Below are positions 56,287-64,000 of a DNA stretch of 64,000 bases, one piece after another. Made by a program: the position numbers and the translations under genes. The stretch is taken from contig KK211389.1 in the NCBI GenBank assembly GCA_000622025.1, forward strand, positions 124,001 through 188,000. The letters are read 5' to 3'. Numbering within the stretch: position 1 is the first letter of the stretch; each line of letters begins with the position of its first letter. The notes beneath the pieces are model-generated. The model was not told where the DNA came from, made no database searches, and saw only the letters and a list, made by a program, of their open reading frames with translations. This stretch comes from Lachnospiraceae bacterium AD3010. Its GTDB lineage: Bacteria; Bacillota; Clostridia; Lachnospirales; Lachnospiraceae.

Positions 56287-56930
56287 ATATCCTTATCCAT
56301 TATGCCGCGGTCCAGAAGAAGCTTTGTAACCATCACTCTGTATGAATCGGAGACCTTTAAGAGCCTGAAACCGCAGCGAATATTTCCGTCCTCCTGAAAA
56401 AGCGAATATCTCCAGTCACCCTGTATCCTGACCTTTTTTCCCTTTTCTGCATCAAACATGATGGTAACTATCTCGTTTTCCTTGAATCTGTCAGTAAAGG
56501 AGCCTGCTGGAAAGGTGATCCCGATACCGCTCTTTGAGACATCATGTATCATTCCCATAAAGAGGGTCTTCATCTCTTCAAAATAACAGGAAGCTGCCTC
56601 CTCAAAAATGATCCTGAGTTCATCCCTCTGCTTCTTAACGGTAAGCATCTCTATATACTGGATGGCGTAGGTATTGTAAGTATCGTCAAAGCTGATGGCT
56701 ACATCATCAACGGTGATAGTGCGGCCGTCTTCGGCAGAATAGGAAAGGCAGTAGGTAATGTCCTCATTTACGAGGATCGGAATATCATTCTCATCCAAAG
56801 CACAGGTGGTCACAAGTATATCATCGATCCCTTCCATCTGTTCAAGTGCTGTTACCTTCATCTCTACGGAAGGATCAAGGCCGCAGGTTATGGTGATCTC
56901 AGTCCCCTTTTTAACGTTGTTTATCTGCAT
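56283..56930 (-). CDS. PilZ-domain c-di-GMP receptor (YcgR-like)
   Basis: A 215-residue protein with an N-terminal YcgR-type beta domain (residues 1-95) and a C-terminal PilZ domain. The c-di-GMP ligand motifs are intact: R102-xxx-R106 in QRDELR, and D130-x-S-xx-G in HDVSKSGIGI. YcgR-like proteins lower flagellar motor speed or tune envelope processes when c-di-GMP is high. The frame extends to a GTG at 56963, but ATG 56930 has GAGGAGAAGG upstream and matches the family. That ribosome site and the preceding 30 bp are the repeat-derived leader shared with guaB. It precedes hslO with a 4-bp overlap. Confidence 0.88.
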   Translation of the reverse strand: MQINNVKKGTEITITCGLDPSVEMKVTALEQMEGIDDILVTTCALDENDIPILVNEDITYCLSYSAEDGRTITVDDVAISFDDTYNTYAIQYIEMLTVKKQRDELRIIFEEAASCYFEEMKTLFMGMIHDVSKSGIGITFPAGSFTDRFKENEIVTIMFDAEKGKKVRIQGDWRYSLFQEDGNIRCGFRLLKVSDSYRVMVTKLLLDRGIMDKDI

Positions 56931-57003
56931 AGAACCTTCTCCTCTATTAAAGCTGTTTTCCACTACTTTGTCATTCTGAGGGCGTAGCCCGAAGAATCTT
57001 TTA
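56931..57003. repeat. dispersed repeat with leader arm upstream of the PilZ gene
   Basis: A divergent core (TTGTCATTCTGAGGGCGTAG-CCCGAAGAATCTT, 56969-57002) adjoins the arm that on the minus strand reads ACAAAGTAGTGGAAAACAGC-TTTAATAGAGGAGAAGG. The same arm is found before guaB and before the dehydrogenase gene. Confidence 0.85.
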
Positions 57004-57060
57004 AGGATACTTCCTGTTAAATGCTTGAAAAAACACCTTTATTCTAATGATGATACCCAA

Positions 57061-58158
57061 TTATTCCGGATTTGTCATCATTACTTTACAGAAATATTCC
57101 GACTTTTCACGCATAATGGAAAAACCTCTTTCCAGATCGGCTATAGATAGCCTCCGGGTTATAAGCTCAGCCGGTTTTATCCTCTTTTTTTCAAGCCTTT
57201 CTATCACATAGTCCCAGTCATCTGATCTTCCGTTTTTTTCATCCGAAAGAAAGGTTGAATTCCATGAACCCCTGATATCAAGCTGATTTCTAAGGATCTT
57301 CCAGTAAGTGTCTCTTGATAAGCCCATATCTGAATAGGGGTTTCCGAGAAGGAGTACATTCCCGTTGGCAGCAGCGCTTTCAATACCGTATGAAAGACAC
57401 TCGTTTTTCCCCACGCACTCAAAAAAGATATCCGCTTCACCGGCTTTTTTTCTTATTTCATCAGATACATTCCCGGCTCCTGAATCTATGAAATTCTCCT
57501 CCGGTACACCCATTAAAACAGCGATTTCCCGCTGTTTTTCCTTGTTTCCGATAAGATAAACGTTCTTACATCCTATTTCCAGAAGGAACATGGTAAGGAG
57601 AAGCCCGATGGTCCCGAGACCGCATACAGCTATCCTTTTTTCAGCGGCAAGATCGCTTTGATCGATTGCTACACCCTCAGCCTTAACCATGGACGCCAGC
57701 TTAAGAGCGTGAACCGCGACCGCCATAGGTTCAAGCATTGCCGCCTCTTCAAAAGAAACATTTTCCGGCAGCACCCTTACATTGCGGGCGGGAACTGCAA
57801 CAAATTCCGAAAAGGCTCCGTCCCTCCTTGACCCCACATAGTCATAATTCCTGCAGGTCTCCGGATGGCCTGACCTGCAGGGAGCACACTCCCTGCACGG
57901 AATAAGGGGGTAGATCCCAACCTTCTTTCCTTTAAGAGAGCTGTCTGCCTTCCTTCCCGTATCCTCCACGACTCCCGAAAACTCGTGCCCAGGGATCAGC
58001 GGCATTTTGTGAGCTCCGTTTTTATAGATCCGGGGAATATCGGATCCGCAGATCCCCGCGGCTTTCACCCTGATCAGGACTTCATCATCCTTAAGGGAAG
58101 GAACGGGAACCTCCTCAAGTCTTATATCATTTATCGAATGCAGTACCCAGGCTTTCAT
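57061..58158 (-). CDS. zinc-dependent medium-chain alcohol dehydrogenase, TarJ/GatD-like
   Basis: A 365-residue MDR enzyme. The catalytic zinc ligands are C37 in AGICGSD and H57-E58 in GHEFSG; the structural zinc cysteines are in CRECAPCRSGHPETC (about 89-103). A Rossmann GLGTIGLLLT follows. In this operon, with a TarI/IspD-like cytidylyltransferase and a pentulose-phosphate epimerase, it is best read as a reductase giving a polyol phosphate, as TarJ reduces ribulose 5-phosphate with NADPH. The substrate is inferred, and a catabolic polyol dehydrogenase is the alternative. Its leader derives from the dispersed repeat (AGAGGAGAA). Confidence 0.85.
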   Translation of the reverse strand: MKAWVLHSINDIRLEEVPVPSLKDDEVLIRVKAAGICGSDIPRIYKNGAHKMPLIPGHEFSGVVEDTGRKADSSLKGKKVGIYPLIPCRECAPCRSGHPETCRNYDYVGSRRDGAFSEFVAVPARNVRVLPENVSFEEAAMLEPMAVAVHALKLASMVKAEGVAIDQSDLAAEKRIAVCGLGTIGLLLTMFLLEIGCKNVYLIGNKEKQREIAVLMGVPEENFIDSGAGNVSDEIRKKAGEADIFFECVGKNECLSYGIESAAANGNVLLLGNPYSDMGLSRDTYWKILRNQLDIRGSWNSTFLSDEKNGRSDDWDYVIERLEKKRIKPAELITRRLSIADLERGFSIMREKSEYFCKVMMTNPE

Positions 58159-58173
58159 AAAATTCTCTGATTA

Positions 58174-58947
58174 TTATTCTCCTCTAAAAGAGCTGTTTTT
58201 CACTACTATGTCATCACTCCTCTGAAAATACTCCAGATATTTCTTTAGATCCGCGTCCGTCGTAACCTTGAAGTTTCCCTCATCTCCGGGTATAAAAACG
58301 ACATCCTTATCATTTTTTACCATAGGCTCACTGGCACCGTTTATTAAAAGAATATCGTCCGGCAGAAGACTCTTATTTGCCTCAAAATATGTCTTAAAAT
58401 AAAAAAGCTCCGGCGCCTGTCCGGCAAAAAGCCGGTCCCGGTCAAGAAGCTCCTCTGCCCTTACCCCGTCGTGGCTTATATAAACCGTATCCTTCATTTT
58501 AAGTACCGGCATCACCCCGTCATGTCCGGGGAGAGCCCTGTAGCACTCTTCCAGAAGGTCTTTACTTATAAAGGGTCTCGCTGCGTCATGGATAAGGACG
58601 GTATCCCTTTTATCTTCTGCTTCCGTCTGCCGGGCAATAGCATCGTCTTCACCTGCCTTTACTATCCCAAGCAAACCGTTATATACCGACTCCTGACGGT
58701 TTCTACCGGGATCAGCAAAGCCCATAAGCTTGTCCGTATCTAGCTTCAGTCCGGCTATCTCGCCTGAGATCTCATCCCGCCATCTCCTGTCCGCTATGAT
58801 CATAAGCTTATCAATATAAGGACATCCGGCAAGTGAATTATAGGTCCGGCTCACCATCATCATACCGCCTGCCTTTATATACTGCTTCGGTATATGGGAA
58901 TTGATCCTGTTTCCTGTTCCTCCGGACAAAAGAAGCGCGTAATTCAT
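58174..58947 (-). CDS. IspD/TarI-type cytidylyltransferase
   Basis: A 257-residue protein with the CTP-binding LLSGGTGNRINSHIPKQY (residues 7-23), VLIHDAARPF and a late FKVTTDADLK, the IspD family pattern. IspD makes CDP-methylerythritol and TarI makes CDP-ribitol. The neighbours (dehydrogenase, epimerase and CDP-glycerol-transferase-like protein) favour a TarI-like CDP-polyol role. About 12 residues at the C-terminus (DIVVKNSSFRGE) are read from the dispersed repeat leader and are not part of the family. The gene ends 16 bp before the dehydrogenase start. Confidence 0.88.
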   Translation of the reverse strand: MNYALLLSGGTGNRINSHIPKQYIKAGGMMMVSRTYNSLAGCPYIDKLMIIADRRWRDEISGEIAGLKLDTDKLMGFADPGRNRQESVYNGLLGIVKAGEDDAIARQTEAEDKRDTVLIHDAARPFISKDLLEECYRALPGHDGVMPVLKMKDTVYISHDGVRAEELLDRDRLFAGQAPELFYFKTYFEANKSLLPDDILLINGASEPMVKNDKDVVFIPGDEGNFKVTTDADLKKYLEYFQRSDDIVVKNSSFRGE

Positions 58948-58960
58948 AAAACACCCCGAC

Positions 58961-59629
58961 CTATTCGAACTTCAGATCCCTTATCATCTTAAGTGTCTCC
59001 CCGTAGGGTTTTTTCTTCCCGAAAAGAAGTGTGGTACCGAGCACAAAGCCCTTCACCCCGAGGGGTGCGTACTCCTTTATCTTGTCGGCACCGCAGGCTC
59101 CGTCCCAGTAGATCTCAAAGCCCATTTCGTCCTTTAATTTCAGAAGCTCCGTATATTTCTCCCTAATATATGGTAAAAACATCTGTCCGGCATTCCCGGG
59201 ATTCACAGACATTACCAGTACCTTTTTTACGATACGAAGGAGCATCCTTGCGCTTTCCACACTGGTTCCCGGGTTTAGGGCGACTCCGGGTATCAGACCC
59301 GCATCTATTATCTTCTGCAGTGTCGTGGAGGGATGATATTCTGCCTCCGGATGGATATATACGGTATCACCCTCACGTAAGGAAGAGGTAAATAAACCCA
59401 CGGAGTTATTGGGGTGCTCTATCATAAGATGCACGTCTAAGGGCTTATCCGTTGCCGAACGGATATATTTAAGGTCATTTAATGACATGGCAAAATTCGG
59501 CACATATCTCCCGTCCATTATATCGATATGAAAGGAGTCTATTCCGCCGTTATCAAGCTCCCTTACCTCTCTCTCCAGGTTTCCGTAATCGGCACACATC
59601 ATGGATGCCAGAAGTTCTATATTATGCAT
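58961..59629 (-). CDS. ribulose-phosphate 3-epimerase family protein
   Basis: A 222-residue TIM barrel with ELLASMMCADYGNLEREV, FHIDIMDGRYVPNFAM (metal-binding D36 and D39), DVHLMIEHP, VLVMSVNPGNAGQMFLPY and a phosphate-binding FVLGTTLL. The third metal Asp is in YWDGACGAD rather than the usual DGGI, so substrate choice may differ from housekeeping Rpe. It likely interconverts pentulose 5-phosphates or a related sugar phosphate for the adjacent reductase. It overlaps the transferase-like gene by 8 bp and is 13 bp upstream of the cytidylyltransferase. Confidence 0.87.
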   Translation of the reverse strand: MHNIELLASMMCADYGNLEREVRELDNGGIDSFHIDIMDGRYVPNFAMSLNDLKYIRSATDKPLDVHLMIEHPNNSVGLFTSSLREGDTVYIHPEAEYHPSTTLQKIIDAGLIPGVALNPGTSVESARMLLRIVKKVLVMSVNPGNAGQMFLPYIREKYTELLKLKDEMGFEIYWDGACGADKIKEYAPLGVKGFVLGTTLLFGKKKPYGETLKMIRDLKFE

Positions 59630-60971
59630 TTATTATCTCCGGATTCTGTATCATAATAGGTTTACCGGTCTTTTTATAAAGCTCCACCACAGAGCTATGA
59701 TCTCCGAAATAAGCGTCACTAAGGATTATGGCCCTGTCGATATCCGGACTGTCATCATATATCCCCCAGCCGGCAGACCTAAAGTCCTCAACTATCTTTG
59801 AATACCGTTCCCAGAGTGCAGGCCTCATTGAGCTTATTGTTGCCTTTATTAAGGGGTGCGGTCTCCAGAGGAGCGTCACCTCCTCCCTGTTTTCCCGGAA
59901 CAGCTTTAAGGCACTCTCTATCTTATCAAGCATTTTCACATCATTGTCAAGAAGCGCCTGTACGCTGGTATTGTAAAAAATGATCTTTCTCCGGCTTCCG
60001 TCACTCTTCTTTATGAGCCTTTCCCACTCCTCAGGGATATTAAGGTCCTCCTTCCGGGTATTACATACCTTATCGAATTTCGGGGATCCCTCTCCTGAGA
60101 TCTTTTCCTCCCAGTACTGTCTGCTGTGGTCGCCCGTTTCCCGTGTCATGATCTTTACATAGGCTTCCCTCATCTTTTCAGACTGCACTATAACCTTATC
60201 CGCATTTATCACCGCGGGAACGACTACAAAATGACTTATGCCCTCCAGTACTGCTTCATTATCCGGATCCGGATCCGAAAGCACGAAATAAGGGATATAG
60301 ATCAGCTCATCCGTAAATTTCTTCAGGTTTTTTGAATAAAAAAAGGGGTGGACGCTGGTAACGAAATTATTGCCGTCATAGGGATTATGAATATATATCC
60401 TGTCGGGATGCCGTGCCTCAAAGTCATATTTTCTGTAGTCAGTGACCGGCACGTCCTCGGGATAATCATTTCCCTCATAATGCTCTTCTCCGAAGCTTCC
60501 GTCGGAATTCCTGTCATAGTAGGGAATCGGTATCACATACGCTTCGGTGTCGTCAGCCTCCGAGGCCTTCCTCCATACAGACTCCAGGCTGTCCCACATG
60601 GATGCCTTGTATGGAAGGAACACCGTTTCAAATGTCTCGGGAAAGTCGTATGTTATGCTGTTTTTTATACTGTTAAGTGTTTTTTGCAGCCACTTTGATG
60701 TTTTTATACTGTTTGATCTCTGCTCCCGGACCTCTTCCGAAATATTGTAAAGTCCCTCGCAGTAATCCTCCAGCTGCTTCACGGCCTTTGTACCTTCCCC
60801 TTCCGAGGCTTCGATACTTTCTCCGATGGTGACCGCACACTTCTGGCATTGCTCCAGAAGACTTATGACAGAGTCGGCATTCCCTTTGTCTGTCTCCTGA
60901 CGAATGAGTGAATGTGCTTCCTCCAGCGTGTCCGCAAGCTTAAGCAGTGTTTTCCTGGTATACCTTCTCAA
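59622..60971 (-). CDS. CDP-glycerol glycerophosphotransferase-like protein
   Basis: A 449-residue protein. The first 110 residues are helical with no enzyme motif; then a GT-B-like body has VFLPYKASMWDSLESVW, HPFFYSKNLKKFTDELIYIPYF, LLWRPHPLI and SDAYFGDHSSVVELYKKTGKPIMI, the C-terminal motif of TagF-type polyol-phosphate transferases. It probably uses the CDP-polyol made by the next genes. The start is TTG at 60971 with AAAGGG about ten bases upstream; no ATG exists near. It is the first gene after the promoter at 61039-61067. Confidence 0.75.
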   Translation of the reverse strand: MRRYTRKTLLKLADTLEEAHSLIRQETDKGNADSVISLLEQCQKCAVTIGESIEASEGEGTKAVKQLEDYCEGLYNISEEVREQRSNSIKTSKWLQKTLNSIKNSITYDFPETFETVFLPYKASMWDSLESVWRKASEADDTEAYVIPIPYYDRNSDGSFGEEHYEGNDYPEDVPVTDYRKYDFEARHPDRIYIHNPYDGNNFVTSVHPFFYSKNLKKFTDELIYIPYFVLSDPDPDNEAVLEGISHFVVVPAVINADKVIVQSEKMREAYVKIMTRETGDHSRQYWEEKISGEGSPKFDKVCNTRKEDLNIPEEWERLIKKSDGSRRKIIFYNTSVQALLDNDVKMLDKIESALKLFRENREEVTLLWRPHPLIKATISSMRPALWERYSKIVEDFRSAGWGIYDDSPDIDRAIILSDAYFGDHSSVVELYKKTGKPIMIQNPEIINA

Positions 60972-61015
60972 ACCCGTTTCACCCTTTACCCTTCTTTACC
61001 CAACGGGAAACAACA

Positions 61016-61030
61016 CGGAAGATCCTTCCG
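61016..61030. promoter_or_regulatory. inverted repeat just after the predicted start of the CDP-polyol operon
   Basis: CGGAAG-ATC-CTTCCG is perfect over six base pairs and lies just downstream of the expected +1 of the promoter at 61039-61067, a typical operator position. No regulator gene is in the window. Confidence 0.4.
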
Positions 61031-61038
61031 TAAAAATA

Positions 61039-61067
61039 ATTATAGTCCCATCTTATGGCTATGGCAA
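61039..61067 (-). promoter_or_regulatory. sigma-A promoter of the CDP-polyol operon
   Basis: On the minus strand TTGCCA (61067-61062), exactly 17 bp, then TATAAT (61044-61039). Transcription would begin near 61032, about 60 bp before the TTG start of the first gene. Confidence 0.8.
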
Positions 61068-61119
61068 ACATTGGGATTTTGTGCGCTATGACCCCTCTAA
61101 GCGGAAAAACAGGCAGAAC

Positions 61120-61878
61120 TCAGATATTTCCGTATCTTCCGAGGAAGGAGCGCATCCTTTCACTGTCAGAATTGAAGACCTCTTCCGGGCTGCCTTTTTG
61201 AACTATGACACCGTTTTCCATAAAGATCACTTCATCGCTTATATCCTTTGCAAAGGCCATTTCGTGAGTAACTATGACCATAGCGATATGGAGGTCGGAA
61301 AGCGATCTGATGACCTTCAGTACCTCTCCGGTAAGCTCCGGATCAAGAGCAGATGTGGGTTCATCGAAAAAGAGTATCCTGGGATTAAGTGCAAGAGCTC
61401 TCGCTATGGCAACCCTCTGGGACTGTCCCCCCGAAAGCTCGCAGGGGTAGGCATCCTTCCTGTCTGAAAGTCCCATTTTTCCGAGAAGCTCTTCTGCCTC
61501 CGTTTCCACATCTTTTTTATCTCTCTTCTGTACCCTGAGAGGCGCGTCCATTATATTTTCAATGACCGACATATGGGGAAAGAGATTAAAGTTCTGGAAA
61601 ACGAGGCCGAAAAGCGATTTTATCCTGCGGATATCCTCCTTTGATGCATAGGAGACAATACCCTCCTTCGTATCAGCATAGGTGGTCCCATCATAGATAA
61701 TCCTGCCTGCGTCGATCCTTTCCAGGCCCGTAGCGCAGCGTAAGAAGGTGGATTTGCCTGAACCCGAGGGTCCTATGACAGACAGTATTTCTCCCTCGTC
61801 GACACTTATTGATATGTCCTTCAGAACCTCTGTTCCTTCAAAGGATTTTTTGATGTTTTCACATTCCAGTAGTGACAT
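61120..61878 (-). CDS. polar amino-acid ABC transporter, ATP-binding protein
   Basis: A 252-residue ABC ATPase of the GlnQ/ArtP/HisP class: Walker A GPSGSGKST (36-44), LVFQNFNLFPHMSVIENI, signature LSGGQSQRVAIARA, Walker B ILFFDEPTSALDPELTGEV and VTHEMAFAKDISDEV. It drives uptake by the adjacent permease. It follows the permease gene after 4 bp. The specific amino acid cannot be told from the ATPase. Confidence 0.94.
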   Translation of the reverse strand: MSLLECENIKKSFEGTEVLKDISISVDEGEILSVIGPSGSGKSTFLRCATGLERIDAGRIIYDGTTYADTKEGIVSYASKEDIRRIKSLFGLVFQNFNLFPHMSVIENIMDAPLRVQKRDKKDVETEAEELLGKMGLSDRKDAYPCELSGGQSQRVAIARALALNPRILFFDEPTSALDPELTGEVLKVIRSLSDLHIAMVIVTHEMAFAKDISDEVIFMENGVIVQKGSPEEVFNSDSERMRSFLGRYGNI

Positions 61879-61882
61879 GGTC

Positions 61883-62533
61883 TCACCTGTAGTAACTTAG
61901 CTTCTTTTCAATGAATTCCATAGAATAGGCCACAACATAATTAAAAACATAATAAAACAGAGCTGCAGCAACAAAGGGCATCATACTGGTCTGTGAGCTG
62001 GCCAGTGCCTTCGCGGTGGTAAACATCTCCGCAACGCTTATGGTAAAGGCAAGAGATGTGTCCTTTACCAGAGTTATCACTTCATTTGTTACGGCGGGAA
62101 GTATGCGCTTGATGACCTGCGGAAGTACTATGACAAAAAAGGTCTGCACCTTTGTATAACCCAGAACCTCGGCAGCCTCATACTGTCCCCTGTCTATGGA
62201 CTGTATGCCGCCCCTGTATATCTCCGCAAAATATGCCGCGTAGTTTATAACAAAGCCGATTAGAGCCGCAACCATCCGGTAGCTGTTTGAGACATGGATA
62301 CCGAATATATAGTAAGGTCCGAAATAGACCACCATAAGCTGCAGCATAAGGGGAGTACCCCTCATAACCGAGATATAAACCTTCATGATCCCGGAGATCA
62401 CGGGATTTTTACTCATTCTTCCGAATGAGATAAGCAGTCCCAGCGGCAGGGAAAAGATAAGCGTCACAAAGAAAATATAGATGCTTACCGCCATCCCCCC
62501 GCTAAGTAGCTTGATTATCTGTATGAAATCCAT
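61883..62533 (-). CDS. polar amino-acid ABC transporter, permease
   Basis: A 216-residue permease with five helices, the N-terminal MRGTPLMLQLMVVYFGPYYIFG and the EAA loop YEAAEVLGYTKVQTFFVIVLPQVIKRILPAV with conserved glycine. This is the HisMQ/GlnP type. It is probably a homodimer, as only one permease gene is present. It lies between the substrate-binding and ATPase genes, separated from the former by a dispersed repeat. Confidence 0.93.
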   Translation of the reverse strand: MDFIQIIKLLSGGMAVSIYIFFVTLIFSLPLGLLISFGRMSKNPVISGIMKVYISVMRGTPLMLQLMVVYFGPYYIFGIHVSNSYRMVAALIGFVINYAAYFAEIYRGGIQSIDRGQYEAAEVLGYTKVQTFFVIVLPQVIKRILPAVTNEVITLVKDTSLAFTISVAEMFTTAKALASSQTSMMPFVAAALFYYVFNYVVAYSMEFIEKKLSYYR

Positions 62534-62540
62534 AATTTAC

Positions 62541-62592
62541 TGTCACTTTGAGCGAAGCACTCTGTCATTCTGAGCGTAAGCGAAGAATCTTC
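62541..62592. repeat. dispersed repeat copy and half copy
   Basis: A truncated TGTCACTTTGAGCGAAGCAC (62541-62560) is followed by TGTCATTCTGAGCGTAAGCG-AAGAATCTTC (62563-62592). Both are in the same orientation, between the lipoprotein and permease genes of one operon. Confidence 0.85.
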
Positions 62593-62593
62593 T

Positions 62594-63391
62594 CTACTTT
62601 ATAATTGTTACATCCGTTCCGAACCACTTTTCGGATATCTTCTTTAATGTGCCGTCCTTTGCCATTTCCTTTAAGGTATTATTGACCTCATCACGAAGGG
62701 CCTCATTCCCTTTTTTGAAACCGACACCGTAGGTCTCGGATGCAAAGGGCTCGTCAAGGACAATGAGATCCATACCGCCGCTTGTGATCTTGTATTCCGC
62801 AACCGTGCTGTCCATGGCAATGGCATCCACAGTTCCCATATCGAGATCCATCATTGCGGTGTCGTAATCGGGTGTGGTCTGCAGTGTCCCGAAGGAAGCG
62901 GAAAGAGCAGCATTTTCACCTTCCTGAAGAGCCGCCTCGGCCGATGAATCTGCCTGCACTTCGACGATCTTTCCCGCAAGGTCAGCTGCCGTACTTATAC
63001 CCGAATCCTTCTTTACAACGAATACCTGGCTGTTCTCCATATAAGGATCAGACCATGTGTAGGAATCCTCTCTTCCGCTTATGGTGAAACCGTTCCAGAT
63101 ACAGTCAATGGTTCCGGAGTCAAGCTCAGCATCCTTTGAATCCCAGGCGATTGGCTGATAAACAACCTCTTTTCCCATTCTCTTTGCAGCTTCCGCAGCA
63201 AGCTCCAGATCAAAGCCCGTGAATTCACCGTCTTCACCAACAAAACCCATAGGAGGGAAGTCCTGATCAAAACCAACTGTGAACTTTCCGCCCTTTGCGG
63301 CTGCATCCTTCTTACCACAGCCTGCAAGCATAACGACAGACATAGCTAATAAAAGAGCTGCAGTAACGATCATTTTAATATTCTTTTTCAT
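62594..63391 (-). CDS. polar amino-acid ABC transporter, substrate-binding lipoprotein
   Basis: A 265-residue family-3 solute-binding protein. The basic-hydrophobic signal ends in lipobox LAGC with C25 as the lipidated residue. The mature part has TVGFDQDFPPMGFVGEDGEFTGFDLELA, IDCIWNGFTISGRE and VQADSSAEAAL. It delivers polar amino acids, identity unknown (glutamine- or cystine-like). The ORF extends to 63448, but ATG 63391 has GGAGGAG four bases upstream and starts the signal peptide. A 50-bp triplicate repeat lies upstream. Confidence 0.94.
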   Translation of the reverse strand: MKKNIKMIVTAALLLAMSVVMLAGCGKKDAAAKGGKFTVGFDQDFPPMGFVGEDGEFTGFDLELAAEAAKRMGKEVVYQPIAWDSKDAELDSGTIDCIWNGFTISGREDSYTWSDPYMENSQVFVVKKDSGISTAADLAGKIVEVQADSSAEAALQEGENAALSASFGTLQTTPDYDTAMMDLDMGTVDAIAMDSTVAEYKITSGGMDLIVLDEPFASETYGVGFKKGNEALRDEVNNTLKEMAKDGTLKKISEKWFGTDVTIIK

Positions 63392-63440
63392 ATTCTCCTC
63401 CGTTTTGTGCTTCGCTAAACCTGTTTTACGCTCAACACCA

Positions 63441-63590
63441 ATTGTCAATTTGAGCGAAGCGAAGAACCTTTTTAACGCTTTACTGTGTCAACTGTCATTC
63501 TGAGCGTAGCGAAGAATCTTTTTAACGCTTTACTGTGTCAACTGTCATTCTGAGCGAAGCGAAGAACCTTTTTAACGCTTTACTATGTTA
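63441..63590. repeat. three tandem 50-bp units containing the dispersed repeat
   Basis: Units at 63441, 63491 and 63541 each contain ACTGTCATTCTGAGCGAAGC, GAAGAACCTTTTTAACGCTT and TACTGTGTCA. They differ at a few bases, most in the first unit. It is a clean example of the dispersed core duplicated together with its flank, upstream of an ABC-importer operon. Confidence 0.95.
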
Positions 63591-63626
63591 TCAGAATAAA
63601 GCGTCCTGTGCAAGTGAGAACAGTTC

Positions 63627-63657
63627 AAAGCCCTATGCTTTTCAGTCATAGGGCTTT
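63627..63657. terminator. hairpin at the end of the GH43 gene
   Basis: AAAGCCCTATG and CATAGGGCTTT form a perfect 11-bp stem around a nine-base loop that contains the GH43 stop codon. It is followed by a short T run only, so termination on the minus strand would be moderate. Confidence 0.6.
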
Positions 63658-64000
63658 ATTGTTTCTATGTTTCCGTCGCTGTCGATATTTAGTCTTGTGT
63701 ACTTTACGCAGCGCTTATGGTTATTGCCTCCGGAGAGCTCGGAATCGTGATAGAAAAGATACCATTCTCCATTTATTTCAAGGATGGAATGGTGGGTGGT
63801 CCACCCGATCACCGGTTCCATCACCCTTCCCTTGTATGTGAAGGGTCCGTCCGGAGTATCGGATACCGCATAGCATATATAGTGGGTAGATCCCGTGGAA
63901 TATGAAAGATAATATTTTCCGTTAAATTTATGTAGCCAGGGTCCCTCAAAGTAGCGTCTTTCCTCATCAGAAGCCTTGAGGGGCTCTCCCCTCTCATCAA
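63642..64000 (-). CDS. glycoside hydrolase family 43, C-terminal part (cut by window edge)
   Basis: The last 118 residues are in the window: FEGPWLHKFNGKYYLSYSTG, THYICYAVSDTPDGPFTYKG, GWTTHHSILEINGEWYLFYH and DSELSGGNNHKRCVKYTRL. These are hallmarks of GH43 five-bladed propeller enzymes (beta-xylosidase or alpha-L-arabinofuranosidase type) acting on plant hemicellulose. The catalytic Glu of EGPW is present. The start and any signal peptide lie beyond the edge. It suggests a plant-fibre-degrading gut or rumen bacterium. Confidence 0.88.
   Translation of the reverse strand, partial: DERGEPLKASDEERRYFEGPWLHKFNGKYYLSYSTGSTHYICYAVSDTPDGPFTYKGRVMEPVIGWTTHHSILEINGEWYLFYHDSELSGGNNHKRCVKYTRLNIDSDGNIETIKPYD

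Overview
The window looks like chromosomal DNA of an anaerobic Firmicute, most likely a Lachnospiraceae (Butyrivibrio-like) clostridium. This rests on the gene set: AddAB rather than RecBCD, a zinc-type L28 next to an Asp23/Gls24 protein, FakA and RecG, a SEC-C-tagged methionine aminopeptidase, HemZ, two AAA/PD-(D/E)XK proteins of the DUF1703 type, and a GH43 glycosidase. No species can be named from sequence alone. Almost every gene is on the minus strand. The exceptions are two small ORFs at the left edge, tRNA-Arg and nadE, so the minus strand is probably the leading strand here.

Layout. 1-1,013: the edge of an IS66-type element and two small unrecognised ORFs. 1,120-16,536: an AT-richer surface-glycan locus. 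It has a Wzm/Wzt ABC exporter, four GT4, two GT2 and one GT8 glycosyltransferases, a GT-C-like membrane protein and a small coiled-coil protein. Two DUF1703 ATPase/nuclease genes sit inside the same tightly packed gene string. 17,039-24,039: housekeeping genes (M24B aminopeptidase, recG, fakA, gls24-like, rpmB). 24,150-29,351: a 1,733-residue secreted protein, downstream of hemZ. 30,865-46,922: a RecB-nuclease/XPD-helicase fusion coupled to a Uma2 nuclease, then asnA, map, vanZ-like, membrane genes, guaB, a CPBP protease and addAB. 46,995-47,068: tRNA-Arg(ACG). 47,208-54,032: one uncharacterised gene for a 2,274-residue, apparently cytoplasmic, tryptophan-repeat protein, bracketed by two large palindromic repeats. 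54,632-60,971: nadE, then an opposing operon that appears to make and use a CDP-linked polyol (CDP-glycerol-transferase-like protein, pentulose-phosphate epimerase, IspD/TarI-type cytidylyltransferase, TarJ/GatD-type dehydrogenase), continuing into a PilZ c-di-GMP receptor and Hsp33. 61,120-63,391: a polar amino-acid ABC importer. 63,642-64,000: the end of a GH43 glycosidase.

The most distinctive non-coding feature is a dispersed repeat with core TGTCATTCTGAGCGAAGCGA-AGAATCTT. It occurs in about ten intergenic regions. It has been amplified into 18-, 21- and 50-bp tandem arrays and supplies the last codons of addB. An extended form carries a Shine-Dalgarno site and forms the translation leader of at least three unrelated genes. 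The two palindromes flanking the giant gene belong to other repeat families. The best candidate for something undescribed is the 2,274-residue protein in its repeat-bounded locus, followed by the leader-donating repeat and the ATPase/nuclease genes embedded in the glycan operon.
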